64,000 bases of DNA. It comes from Salvelinus alpinus. Its lineage: Eukaryota; Chordata; Actinopteri; Salmoniformes; Salmonidae. Where the stretch lies: assembly GCF_045679555.1 (NCBI RefSeq), contig NC_092087.1, positions 24,491,367-24,555,366 of the forward strand, written 5' to 3'. Of the stretch, positions 31,568 to 44,879 are shown piece after piece; within the stretch, counting starts at the first letter, position 1, and every line of letters starts with the position of its first letter. The notes beneath the pieces were generated by a model. It did no database searches, was not told where the DNA came from, and worked only from the letters and a program-made list of their open reading frames with translations. The position numbers and the translations under genes were made by a program.

Positions 31568-31795
31568 AAAAAAATGTATTTTTTTAACATTTATTTAACT
31601 AGGCAAGTTATTTAAGAATAAATTCTTATTTACAATGACGGCCTACCCCGGACAATGCTGGGCCAATTGTGCTCCATCCTATGGGACTCCCAATCACATC
31701 CAGATGTGATGCTGCCTGGATTCAAACCAGGTACTGCAGTGACACCTCTTTCACTGAGATGCAGTGTCTTAGACCACTGCTCCACTCGGGAGCCC
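31568..31795 (-). mobile_element. tRNA-derived SINE (salmonid type)
   Basis: Read on the minus strand from about 31795: a pol III box A-like segment (gagtggagcagtggtctaag), a box B-like segment (ggtttgaatcc), a unique body, then the tail ending 'ctagttaaat..atgt'. The tail equals the end of the retrotransposon fragment at 9782 and resembles the LINE tail ending near 46060, the usual way SINEs borrow LINE machinery. The tRNA part seems Leu-like and the family may be the one called SlmI in salmonids; that name is uncertain. A few diverged box positions suggest an old copy. Confidence 0.8.
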
Positions 31796-32165
31796 CAGAC
31801 TTGCACTGTAGCTTCTATGTTTCTAACATTCCTTATGGACAAGGTGGCATTGCCCATGTGTACTCACAAAAATAAGCACATTGGAATGACTAGCATAGAG
31901 GAATGACGGAGTCCATCCAAATCATCTTGGTGCCTGGACCTTGTCTGTGCATTTTAAGGCATTTGTATGTGCATTTCAAGTTGCGATAATGACTTATCAG
32001 TAACTCAAGCCCGGCTTAGATAATCCCTATAATTGTATCGCTGAGTTGTTGTAGTTCTGCTGCAAATGTACATTGTCCCACGGGTGTTGAAAGTCATAAT
32101 GTAAGTAAACTAATTTATGTTCCTCTAACTCCCTATTGTCAGCAGTGATCATTCACCTATGAACT
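31796..32165. other. Intergenic DNA between SINE and LINE
   Basis: No gene or recognised repeat is seen. Confidence 0.45.
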
Positions 32166-32169
32166 GGAG

Positions 32170-35100
32170 TTCAATCACTCAATCAAATGTATTTATAAAG
32201 CCCTTTTTACATCAGCAGATGTCACAAAGTGCTATACAGAAACATAGCCTAAAACCCCAAACACCAATCATTGCAGATGGAGAAGCACGGTGGCTAGGAA
32301 AAACTCCCTAGAAAGGCAGGAATCTAGGAAGAAACCTAGAGAGGAACCATGCTCTGAGGGGTGTCCAGTCCTCTTCTGGCTGTGCCGGGTAGAGATTAAA
32401 AGAGTACATGGCCATTTAAGGCCAGATTGTTCTTCAAGATGTTCAAACGTTCATAGATGACCAGCAGGGTCAAATAGTAATCACAGTGGTTGTAGAGGGT
32501 GAAACAGGTCAGTACCTCAGGAGTAAATGTCAGTTGGATTTTCGTTGCCGAGCAATCAGAGGTCGAGAAGGCAGGTGAAGGAGAGAGAGAGAGAAAGAAT
32601 AAAAAACAGCTGATCCAGGACAAGGTAGCACGTGAACAGGTCAGGGTTCCATAGCCGCAGGCAGAACAGTTGAAACTGGAGCAGCAGTACGACCAGGTGG
32701 ACTGGGAACAGCCAGGAGTCATCAGGCCAGGTAGTCCTGAGGCATGATCCTAGGGCTCAGGTCCTCCGGGAGGGGAGAGAGAGAGAATTAGAGGGAGCAT
32801 ACTTAAATTCACACAGGACACCAGATAAGACAGGAGAATTACACCAGATATAACAGACTGACCATAGCCCCCGGCACATAGACTATTACAGCATAGATAC
32901 TGGAGACTGAGACAGGGGTGGGTCAGGGGACACTGTGGCCCTGTCCGACGATACCCCCGGACAGGGCCAACCAGGCAGGATATAACACCACCCACGTTTG
33001 CCAAAGCACAGCCCCCACACCACTAGAGGGATATCTTCAACCACCAACTTACTACCCTGAGACAAGGCTGAGTATAGCCCACGAAGATCCCCTCCACCGC
33101 ACGAGCCAGAGGGCTGCAAAACCGGACAGGAAGATCACGTCTGTGACTCAACCCACTCAAGTGACGCACCCCTCCTAGGGTCAGCATGGAAGAGCACTAG
33201 TAAGCCAGTGACTCAGCCCCCGTAATTGGGGCAGACGCAGAGAATCCCAGTGGAGAGAGGGGAGCCGGCCAGGCAGATACAGCAAAGGCAGTTCGTTGCT
33301 CCAGTGCCTTGCCATTCACCTTCGCACCCCTGGGCCAGACTACACTCAATCATAGGACCTACTGAAGAGATGAGTCTTCAGTAGACTTAAAGGTCGAGAC
33401 AGAGTCTGCGTCTCTCACATGGATAGGCAGATCATTCCATAAAAATGGAGCTCTAATGGAGAAAGCCCTGCATCCAGCTGTTTGCTTAGAAATTATAGGG
33501 ACAATAAGGAGGCCTACGTCTTGTGACCGTAGCGTACGTGTAGGTATGTAAAGTAGGACCAACTCGGAGAGATAGGTAAGCCCATGTAACGTTTTGTAGG
33601 TTAGCAGTAAAACCTTGAAACCAGCCCTAGCCTTAACAGGAAGCCAATGTAGAGAGGCTAGCACTGGAGTAATATGATAACATTTTGGGGTTCTAGTCAG
33701 GATTCTAGCAGCTGTGTTTAGCACTAACTGCAGTTAATTTAGTGCTTTATCCGGGTAGCCGGAGTGTAGAGCATTGCAGTAGTTTCATCTAAATGTGACA
33801 AAAGCATAGATTAGCTTTACTGCATAATTTTGGGACAAAAAGTGTAAGAGTTTTGCAATGTTACGAAGATTAAAAAAAGCTGTACTTGAAATATTCTTGA
33901 AAAGTTAGTCAAAAGAGAGATCAGGGTCCAGAGTAACGCTGAGGTCCTTCAATGTTTTATTTGAGACGACTGTACAACCATCAAGGTGAATTGTCAGATC
34001 CAACAGCAGATCTCTTTGTTTCTTGGGACCTAGAACTAGCATCTCTGTTTTGTCCGAGTTTAAAAGTAAAACATTTGCCGCCATGCACTTCCTTGTCTGA
34101 AACACAGCTTTCCAGGGTAGGCAATTTTGGGGCTTCACTATGTTTCATCGAAATGTACAGCTGTGTGTCGTCCGCATAGCCATGAAAGTTGACACTGTGT
34201 TTCTGAATGACATCACCAAGAGGTAGAAGATATTGTGAAAACAATAGTGGTTCTAAAACGGAACCTTGAGGAACACCGAAACTTACAATTGATTTGTCAG
34301 AGGACCATCCACAAAGAAAAATGTATATCTTTCCGACAAATAAGATCTAAACCAGGAAAGAACTTGTCTGTGTAGACCAATTAGGGTTTCTAATCCCTCC
34401 AAAAGAATGTGGTGATCGATGGTGTCAAAGCACCATAAAGGTCTAGGAGCACGAGGATAGATGCAGAGCCTTGGTCTGATGCCTTTAAAAGGTAATTTAC
34501 CACCTTCACGAGTGCAGTCTCAGTGCTATGATGAGTCTAAAACCAGACTGAAGCATTTCATATTCATTATTTGTCTTCAGCAAGGCAGTGAGTTGCTATG
34601 CAACAGCTTTTAATTTTTTGGGGAGAGGAATGGGACATTCGATATACAGTAGGCCGATAGTTTTTTACATTTTCCGGATCAAGGTTTGTCTTTTTCAAGA
34701 GAGTCTTTTTTACTGCCACTTTTAGTGAGTTTGGTTCACATCCGGTGGATAGGGAGCCATTTATTATGTTCAACATAGGAGGGCCAAGCACAGGAAGTAG
34801 CTCTTTCAGTAGGGTCCAGTATGCAGCTTGACGGTTAAGAGGCCATGACTATTTTCATGAATGTGTCAAGAGATACAGGATAAAAAAAACTTGAGTGTCT
34901 CCATTGATTGTAGGCCCTGGCAGTTCTGTGCAGACTCAGGACAACTAAGCTTTGGAGAAATATGCAGATTCAAAGTGGAGTCCGTAATTTGCTTTCTAAT
35001 GATCATGATCTTTTCATTGAAGACTTTCATGAATGTATCACTGCTGAAGTGAAAGCTATCCTCTCTTCTTGAATGCTGCTTTTTAAGTTAGCTTTGCAAC

Positions 35101-35965
35101 AGTATCAAAAATACATTTTGGATTGTTCTTATTCTCCTCAATTAGGTTGGAAAAATAGGATGATCGAACAGCAGTGAGGGCTCTTCGATATTGCATGGTA
35201 CTGTCTTTCCAAGCTACTCAGAAGACTTCCAGTTTGGTGGAGCGTCATTTCTGGTCCAATTTTCTGAAAGCTTGCTTCAGGGCTCAGGTATTTTCTGTAT
35301 ACCAGGGAGCAAACTTCTTGTGACAAATTTTGTTTTTGTTTTTGTTTTTAGGAGTGCGACTGCATCTAGGGTGTTACGCAAGGTTCAATTAAGATCTGAA
35401 TTTTGTACTTGGGTAGGTGGAAGGATTCTGGAAAGGCATCTAGGAATCGTTGGGTTTTCCGAGAATTTATTGCATGGCTTTTGATGATCCTTGGTTGGGG
35501 TCTGAGCAGATTATTTGTTGCGATTGCTAACGTAATAAAATGGTGGTCCGATTGTCCAGGATTATGAGGAAAACATTTCGACTCACAATATCTATTCCCA
35601 CAGGACAAAACTAGATCCAGGGAATGACTGTGGCAATGAGTGGGTCTGGAGACATATTGTACAAAACCCACTGAGTCGATGATGGCTCCAAAAGCCTTTT
35701 GGAGTGGGTCTCTGGACTTTTCCATGTGATGACTACAAGGTTCGATAGGATTTCAGGGAACAGTGAGGAATGGTGTATACGGCCCAGGAGGCCTGTAAAC
35801 AGCAGCTATAAAAAGTGATTGAGTAGGCTGCACAGATTTCATGACTAGAAGCTCAAAAGATGAAAACGCAGTCATTTTTGTTTTTGTAAATTTACATTTT
35901 CTGTCATAAATTTTAGCAACACCTCCGCCTTTGCGGTCCCACAGTTGACAGTGCATGTCAGAGCA
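32170..35965 (-). mobile_element. L2-like LINE, degenerate
   Basis: Minus-strand non-LTR element. The 3' UTR (32170-33350) starts from the salmonid 'gcactttgtgacatc' type tail. The coding remnants, from 3' to 5', are the thumb end (33359-33724: ITPVLASLHWLPVKARAGFK, WNDLPIHVRDA), RT motif [15 protein letters not shown] (33981-34244), NYRP and KKTNLDPENVKNY (34567-34791), and endonuclease pieces with QSDHHFITLAIA (35366-35725) and FIAAVYRPPGPY (35753-36067). YADDTQLY and SLHWLPV are typical of L2/Maui-type elements. The 5' end is cut by a Tc1 fragment at about 35966. Many stops; dead. Confidence 0.8.
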
Positions 35966-36796
35966 AAACCCAAGCCATAAGGTCAAAGAAATTGTCCGTA
36001 GAGCTCTGAGACAGGATTGTGTTGAAACACAGATCTGGTGAAGGGTACCAAAACATTTCTGCAGCATTGAAGATCCCTAAGAACACAGTGGCCTCCATCA
36101 TTCTTAAATGGAAGAAGTTTGGAACCACCAAGACTCTTCCTGGAGTTGGCCACCCCACCAAACTGAGCAATTGGGGGAGAAGGGCCATGGTCAGGGATGT
36201 GACCAAGAACCCGATGGTCCCTCTGACAGAGCTCCAGAGTTTCTCTGTGGAGATGGGAGAACCTTCCAGAAGGACAACCATCTCTGCAGCACTCCACCAA
36301 TTAGGCCTTTAAGGTAGAGTGGCCAGATGGGAAAAACGTACATGACAGCCTGCTTGGAGTTTTCCAAAAGGTATGTAAAGACTCTCAGACCATGAGAAAC
36401 AAGATTCTCTGGTCTGATGAAACCAAGACTGAACTCTTTAGCCTGAATGCCAAGCGTCACGTCTGGAGGTAACCTGGCACTGTTCCTACGGTGAAGCATT
36501 GTGTTGGCAGCATCATGCTGTGTGGATGTTTTTCAGCAGCAGGGACTGGCAGACTAGTCAGGATCGAGGGAAAGATGAATGGAGCAAAGTACAGAGAGAT
36601 CCTTGAGATCCTTCTAATAGGACAACAACCCAAAGCACACAGCCAAGACAATGCAGGAGTGGCTTCGGGACAAGTCTTTGAATGTCCTTGAGTGACCCAG
36701 ACAGAGCGCGGACTTGAACCTGATTGAACACCTCTGGAGAGACCTGAAAATAGCTGTGCAGCAATGCTCCCCATCCAACTTGACAGAGCTAGAGCT
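35966..36796 (+). mobile_element. Tc1/mariner transposase fragment, truncated at both ends
   Basis: The + strand carries Tc1 transposase pieces: KTVASIILKWKKFG and TKLSNWGRRAMVRDVTKNP (DNA-binding domain, from about 36019), a broken SDET region near 36410-36430, [20 protein letters not shown] (36491-36600), and the final D..E part to about 36790. Neither inverted terminal repeat is present. It belongs to the same family as 23222-23787. Frameshifts and a missing block make it inactive. The right edge joins abruptly to an opposite-strand Tc1 of another family. Confidence 0.85.
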
Positions 36797-37371
36797 ATGC
36801 ACATTTGTGGCCTGCTGGAGGTCATTTTGCAGGGCTCTGGCAGTGCTCATCCTTGCACAAAGGCGGAGGTAGCGGTCCTGCTGCTGGGTTGTTGCCCTCC
36901 TACGGCCTCCTCCACGTCTCCTGATGTACTGGCCTGTCTCCTGGTAGCGCCTCCATGCTCTGGACACTACGCTGACAGACACAGCAAACCTTCTTGCCAC
37001 AGCTCGCATTGATGTGCCATCCTGGATGAGCTGCACTACCTGAGCCACTTGTGTGGGTTGTAGACTCCGTCTCATGCTACCACTAGAGTGAAAGCACCGC
37101 CAGCATTCAAAAGTGACCAAAACATCAGCCAGGAAGCATAGGAACTGAGAAGTGGTCTGTGGTCACCACCTGCAGAACCACTCCTTTATTGGGGGTGTCT
37201 TGCTAATTGCCTATAATTTCCACCTTTTGTCTATTCCATTTGCACAACAGCATGTGACATTTATTGTCAATCAGTGTTGCTTCCTAGTGGACAGTTTGAT
37301 TTCACAGAAGTGTGATTGACTTGGAGTTACATTGTGTTGTTTAAGTGTTCCCTTAATTTTTTTGAGCAGTG
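36797..37371 (-). mobile_element. Tc1/mariner element 5' end with HTH coding region (second family)
   Basis: Read on the minus strand from the terminus at 37371 ('cactgctcaaaaaaattaag', with TA at 37372-37373), an untranslated end is followed by a transposase N-terminus starting near 37072: [20 protein letters not shown], then [12 protein letters not shown] and [15 protein letters not shown] HTH sequence, an [11 protein letters not shown] hinge, and a stop of similarity at 36797. The catalytic part is missing. Confidence 0.85.
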
Positions 37372-37373
37372 TA

Positions 37374-37590
37374 TATTTAGATTTGATTTACACTTTTTTG
37401 GTTAATACATGATTCCATATGTGTTATTTAATATTTTTTATGTAAAATGTATAAAATGCATATACATATATTTTGTGGTTGCCTGTTTTGCATGTTATTT
37501 TGACGTTTATACGTGCCACATATTTGTTTGCAAACAATGTAATTTTTATTTACATTTTAGTTAATAAAGCCGCATACAAACATGATCCAA
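37374..37590. other. AT-rich DNA, nothing recognised
   Basis: AT-rich sequence without a gene or recognised repeat. Confidence 0.4.
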
Positions 37591-38200
37591 AATGCAGGTT
37601 TCAGCCTAGCTCAGTTCTTTCTGTGGTGTTGGGACAGCCAGTGGAAAATACAGAGTGTAGGGTTTGGTAATGTTCTTTAGTTGCGCCGTGATTGGCTCAG
37701 TGTTCTGTCACTCATGGGGACACTACGGCACAGCAAAATCTACGGGGAGAGCTCGAAAATTCAAGCCCCTTGGGTGCTGCCATAGAGTTACATTAGAAGT
37801 GCCCATCCAAGAAGGCTCAAGGCCATTTGCCACAGAGAAAACAACGTCAAATCACGCTATATCTACAGTAGCTTTGATCATGTCAACATCATACTTTCAA
37901 AGTCTTAGCTAGCAAGCTAGCAGTCATCATCATGAATCAAGTCGACGATCTACTGGCAAATCCGTTTCAATCCTTGTCATATGAAGAGAAATTATGAAGA
38001 GAAATTAAAGATAAAACATCATCGGCCATTGGACATAAACATTACACAACAAGTTGGAAATCGCAAATTCAACAGTGAGTGGTTTGGAAGGAATCAGTGG
38101 CTGACTGCAAGCATTGCAAAGCAATCACTAGCCTGCTATTCAGTGGAGTAGATTTGTGGTCTAAGTCTTGGTTTAAGGATCTTGGTTTAAGGGTCTCTTT
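37590..38200 (+). mobile_element. Probable hAT-type (ZMYM1-like) transposon fragment
   Basis: I recall this sequence as a salmonid dispersed repeat. It includes a start codon at 37932 and a coding remnant resembling the N-terminus of ZMYM1-like hAT-derived proteins. The ends of the element are not clear. Confidence 0.45.
37932..38150 (+). pseudogene. ZMYM1-like / hAT transposase N-terminal fragment
   Basis: From ATG 37932 the frame reads MNQVDDLLANPFQSLSYEEK, then hits a stop created by a 14-bp tandem duplication of 'atgaagagaaatta' (about 37981-38008). After it, the frame continues with a KFNSEWFGRNQWLTAS-like block and KQSL. In hAT-derived ZMYM1-like proteins the corresponding region is a TTF-type zinc finger beginning near a W-L-x-x-S and then Cys residues; here the Cys part is broken by a stop at about 38148. 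Assignment rests on these short blocks only. Confidence 0.4.
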
Positions 38201-39299
38201 TCCAAGCTTAAAATGATAAATATTCAACATTGACCATGCTGTCAATCCAGTATGACATCTGCCGTGCTCCAAACAACAGTAAACTCGAAACGGGGAAATC
38301 TCAGACTTCAGTGAGTTTAAGACCATTGGAAACTGAAAAAAACTACCTTCAACTGGGAAAATAAGTTTTGAACGGTCATCCAACTCAGAATTCCAAGTCG
38401 GGAACTCTGGCCTCTTTCTAGATCTATGACCTGACGATGACGTCATGATTCGACCTTGTTTTTTTCAGAGTTCCAAGTTGTCTTAAAGCACCATACATCC
38501 AGAGAATGCCAGACTTTGATGACAAAGTTTGATGACAAAATGTGTCCACTAAGGACCGCTGCGGGACCTTCCTGTTCAAGTGAGCACAGCACAACAAGGT
38601 GAGTCCAAAAATGTCTTGTATGCTGCTGCTGCATAAATTATTTATATGCCAGGGAGATATGTATACTGTAGCTAAGAAAGTAATACTAAGTGTATGTAGT
38701 AAGCTGTTAGTAGCCCATGTGCCTCACCCTGATCATTTGGTCCCTTTTCCCTTCATAATTTAGCCTGCTGTTCTGATTTGGTGGTGCACACCAAATCAGA
38801 AATGTTATCATCCAATATTGTAAGAGCTTTCATTGTCTGTTTATATGCTCCCTCTATTTATCCTACGGTTCTGACTTGGTGTACAGGGAGAATACTGTAA
38901 GAACGGCCCATATTATGAATTCTGTCGCTGTACATTTCAAAAGTGATGAACAAATAGTTATATTGACTATGCCAGTCCTAGCTCGCTCATTAATGTCTTA
39001 ATCAAAATTACGGATTGCCTCTTATCCGCTCGTCGTCCCCTTATGCCATAGTTTGTACATCTCAATTGTCAGTAGAAACCACATTTGTTTAAGTAGTCAG
39101 CCATATCAGCTATATATTTTTTTAAAGGCAGTAAATGAGGCTGCATGAACTGTTTCGCTGCCAGACAAGGCTCAGCTAATAGCCATGTGTAGCAGTGGTG
39201 TTGGGACAGCTGTTGGGACTCTGCTGTTGGGACAGCTTTATTTAGGCCCTAACAGTTTGTGGGCACTGTTTGTCAACATTATAGTGAAATTAATATATT
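38201..39299. other. Intergenic DNA with old repeats and a perfect hairpin
   Basis: A spaced inverted repeat GGAACTCTG (38401) ... CAGAGTTCC (about 38465) marks a probable dispersed element at 38380-38620. A 13-bp perfect hairpin with a 5-base loop lies at 38771-38801. No gene is seen. Confidence 0.4.
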
Positions 39300-42200
39300 G
39301 TCCAACGTAAGATAGCACAGGAGAAGATGGTTGCCGTTTCATGGGCTCTTAACCAACCGTGCTATTTTGTTTGTTTTTTCACATTTTTTGTAACTTATTT
39401 TGTACATAATGTTGCCTCTACCGTCTCTTATGACCGAAAAGAGCTTCTGGAAATCAGAACAGCGATTACTCACCTTGAACTGGACAACGATTTCTCTTTA
39501 ATGGGTCGGACAAGAGGGATTTACACCAGACACCCGAACAGGCCCTCATCCCCGTCATTCGCTGGAGAAGAGACGGAAAAGATATTGCGGAAAGAGATCG
39601 GGGTGCCTTGTGAGGATCCGCCGATGAGTGGCTAATCTTCCCTTGCCATCTGTACTACTGGCCAATGTACAATCGCTGGAAAATAAATTGGACAAGCTAA
39701 AAGCATGTATATCCTACCAATGGGACATTGAAAACTGTTGTTTTTGTTTCACCGAGTCGTGGCTGAACGACGACATTAATAAAATACAGTTGGCGGGTTT
39801 TTCACTGCATCGGCAGGATAGAACAGCAGCCTCTGGTAAGACAAGGGGAGGCGTTCTATGTATATTTGTAAACAAATGCTGGTGCACGATATCTAAGGAA
39901 GTCTCTAGGTTTTGCTCGCCTGAGGTAGAGTATCTCATGATAAGCTGTAGACCAGACTATCTACCTAGAGAGTTTATCATCTGCATTTTTCATAGCTGTC
40001 TACATACCACCACAAACCAATGCTGGCACTAAGACCGCACTCAGTGAGCTGTATACCATACCACCATAAGCAAACAGGAAAACTCTCATCCAGAGGCGGC
40101 GCACCTAGTGGCCGGGGACTTTAACTCAGGGAAACTGAAATCCATTTAACCTCATTTCTATCAGCATGTTAAATGTGCAACCAGAGGGGAAAAAAACTCT
40201 AGACCACCTTTACTCCACACATAGAGATGCGTACAAAGCTCTCCCTCGTCCTCCATATTGGCAAATCTGACCATAATTCTATCCTCCTGATTCCTGCTAA
40301 AAGCAAAAGTTAAAGCAGGAAGCACCAGTGACTCGGTCAATAAAAAAGTAGTCAGATGAAGCAGATGCTAAGTTACAGGACTGTTTTGCTAGCATGGACT
40401 GCAATATGTTCCGGGATTCTTCCGATGGCATTGAGGAGTACACCACATCAGTCACTGGCTTCATCAATAAGTGCATTGATGACGTCGTCCTCACAGTGAC
40501 TGTACGTACATACCCCAACCAGAGCTGAGCTAAAGGGTAGAGCCTCTGCTTCAAGGAGTGGGACTTTAACCCGGAAGCTTATAAAAAATCTCGCTATGCC
40601 CTCCGACGAACCATCAAACAGGCAAAGCATCAATACAGGACTAAGATCGAATCACAGTACACCGATTCTGATGCTCGTCGGATGTGGCAGGGCTTGCAAA
40701 CTGTTACAGACTACAAAGGGAAGCACAGCCGAGAGCTGCCCAGTGACACGAGCATTTCAGATGAGCTGAACTACTTCTATGCTCGCTTTGAGGCAAGTAA
40801 CACTGAAACATGCATGAGAGCATCAGCTGTCACGGATGACTGTGTGATCACGCTCTCCGCAGCCGATGTGAGTAAGACCTTTAAACAGGTCAACATTCAC
40901 AAGGCTGCGGGGCTAGACGGATTACCTGGACGTGTACTCCGAGCATGCGTTGACCAACTGGTGAGGGTCTTCACTGACATTTTCAACCTCTTCCTGTCTG
41001 AGTCTGTAATACCAACATGTTTCCCTGTGCCCAAGAAGACTAAGGTAACCTGCCTAAATTACTACTGACCCGTAGCACTCACGTCTGTAGCCATGAAGTG
41101 CTTTGAAAGGCTGATCATGGCTCACATCAACACCATTATCCCAGAAACCCTAGACCCATTCCAATTTACATACCGCCCCAACAGATCCACAGACGATGTA
41201 ATCTCTATTGCACTCCACACTGCCCTTTCACACCTGGACAAAATTAACACCTCTGTGAGAATGCTATTCTTTGACTACAGCTCAGCGTTCAACACCATAG
41301 TGCCCTCAAAGCTCATCACTAAACTAAGGACCTTGGGACTAAACACCACCCTCTGCAACTGGATCTTGGATTTCCTGACGGGCCGCGCCCAGGTGGTGAG
41401 GATAGGTATCAACACACACCACGCTGACACGTGGGCCCCTCAGGGGTGCGTGCTCAGTCCTCTCCTGTACTCCCTGTTCACTTATGACTGCACAGCCAGG
41501 CACGACCCCAACACCATCATTAAGTTTGCCGATGACACAACAACGGTAGGCCTGATCACCAACAACAACGTGACAGAATATAGGGAGGAGGTCAGAGACC
41601 TGGGTTTGTGGTACCAGGACAACAACCTCTCCCTCAATGTGATCAAGACTAAGGAGATGACTGTGGACCACAGGAAAAGGAGGTCCGAGCTCACCCCCAT
41701 TCTCATCGACAGGGCTATGGTGGAGCAGGTTGAGAGCTTCAAGATCCTTGGTGTCCTCATCACCAACAAACTAGAATGGTCCAATCACACCAAGACAGTC
41801 ATGAATAGGGCATGACAAAACATATTCCCCCTCAGGAGACTGAAAAGATTTGGCATGGGTCCTCAGATCCTCAAAAGGTTCTACAGCTGCACCATCGAGA
41901 GCATCCTGACTGGTTGCATCACTGCCTGGTATGGCAACTGCTCGGCCTCCGACCGCAAGGCACTACAGAGGGTAGTGCGTACGGCCCAGTACATCACTGG
42001 GGCCAAGCTTCCTGCCATCCAGGACCTCTATACCAGGCGGTGTCAGAGGAAGGCCCTAAAAATGGTCAAAGACTCCAGCCACCCTAGTCGTAGACTGTTC
42101 TCTCTGCTACCGCACGGCAAGCACTCCCAGAGCACCAAGTCTAGGTCCAAGAGGCTTCTAAACAGCTTCTACCCCCAAGCCATCAGACCACTGAACATCT

Positions 42201-42304
42201 AATCAAATGACTACATGCATCCCCCCCCCCCCCCCCCTTTACACTGCTGCTGCTCTCTGTTATTATCTATGCATAAGTCACTTTAATTACTTTTCTCACA
42301 TGTA
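39300..42304 (+). mobile_element. Rex1-like LINE, subfamily A, + strand, main part
   Basis: The element starts near 39300 ('gaagatggttgccg') and runs through an N-terminal region, endonuclease, and reverse transcriptase to the 3' UTR, where a Tc1 element is inserted at 42305. The 3' end resumes at 43911. RT motifs are well kept: FFDYSSAFN (A), [12 protein letters not shown] (B) and [11 protein letters not shown] (C). Compared with related copies there is a gap in the N-terminal region near 39480-39500. Several stops and frameshifts are present (for example at 40021, 40143 and 41066). Confidence 0.87.
39327..42202 (+). pseudogene. LINE endonuclease / reverse transcriptase pseudogene
   Basis: Fragments, in order: N-terminus (39327-39635, YDRKELLEIRTAITH), endonuclease N-half (39628-40032, LLANVQSLENKLDK, CFTESWLND), linker (to 40680), RT fingers (40682-41068, HKAAGLDGLPGRVL), RT palm and thumb (41093-41815, [16 protein letters not shown]), and C-terminus (41855-42202, YITGAKLPAIQDLYTRRCQR, RLFSLLPHGK). 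The intact FADD catalytic motif contrasts with FADE and FADN in the other copies of the window. The whole frame is broken, so no functional protein is expected. Confidence 0.87.
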
Positions 42305-43908
<1,604 letters not shown>

Positions 43909-43910
43909 TA

Positions 43911-44152
43911 TATATTACCTCGACTAACTGGTGCCCCCGTACATCGACTCTGTACCGGTACCCCCTGTATATTGCCTCTCTGTTGTTATTTTAATGCTGC
44001 TCTTTAATTATTTGTTACTTTATATCTTTTTTTTGGTTGGTATTTTTCTTAAAACTGCATTGTTGGTTAATGGCTTGTAAGTAAGCATTTCACTGTAAGG
44101 TGTTGTATTTGGCACATGTGACAAATAAAATTGTATTTGATTTTGATTTTTG
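43911..44152 (+). mobile_element. 3' end of the LINE interrupted by Tc1
   Basis: It continues the LINE from 42304: 'actctgtaccggtaccccc', 'gtaagcatttcactgtaagg', 'cacatgtgacaaataaaatt' and a TTTGATTTTGATTTT tail. The same tail, reversed, ends the A-type LINEs at 24447 and 49357. Confidence 0.9.
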
Positions 44153-44270
44153 TTGTGCTGTATAGTGGCTGGCATGCATCAAAAACATTGGGGGAGTTTG
44201 CCCCACCAAGATATACATGCTAAATGCATACACGTACATTTTAATATTGTTGTTTGGTGGTATTATACAT
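44153..44270. other. Short unassigned stretch between LINE tails
   Basis: No gene or repeat recognised. Confidence 0.4.
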
Positions 44271-44408
44271 TTTGTGTTGTAGATATTTAGTGGTGTAATG
44301 ATGTTATTTTATGTACTGTTGTTTGTGTGTTTTTCTGTGATATGCCTTAATGTGTTTGGCCTTGGCAGCAGCTAATGGGGATCCCTAATGAATACAAATA
44401 CAAATAGA
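44271..44408 (+). mobile_element. LINE 3' tail fragment
   Basis: The sequence 'gcagctaatggggatccct' followed by 'aatgaatacaaatac' is a common teleost LINE ending as I recall it. It may belong to the same family as the coding fragment at 48706. Only the last 140 bp remain. Confidence 0.5.
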
Positions 44409-44875
44409 GTGTTCAGAATGTCTAGATTTGCCAGTTCTTCAGATCTAAGGGACAGTGCTTCTGCATCACAGACTATAGAAATATGTACGGTGCTCATCTT
44501 GAGCTGGCGTCAGGAGCAAGTCGGCTAGGCCTCATTACAGTCCCCATTGGCTTATCACTCATGCAGAAATGGTGCCTCTCAGGTGAGGGCATTCCTAGAC
44601 AACACTACATATTGTTTTTCCATGGCTGTAGTTTTTGTTGTGTCTCAGCCCTCAGCCCTCCAGCGTCATTCACATAAACAAACACTATCTGACATTCTGA
44701 TCCTCTGTGGGAAAAACAGCTTGTGTCACGATGATGAGGTGTCTGAGCTCCAAGCAAACAAGGAGCACTGTGTGCCTCTGGTTTTACTGTGAGGGTTTAC
44801 TGGAATTCAACAACAATTAGGCACAACAACATGGAGAGAAAAGAAAGCCACCCAAATGTTATTTAGAGGTGTCTT
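44409..44875. other. Intergenic DNA, no gene seen
   Basis: Unique-looking DNA without a supported gene. Confidence 0.4.
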
Positions 44876-44879
44876 TAAT

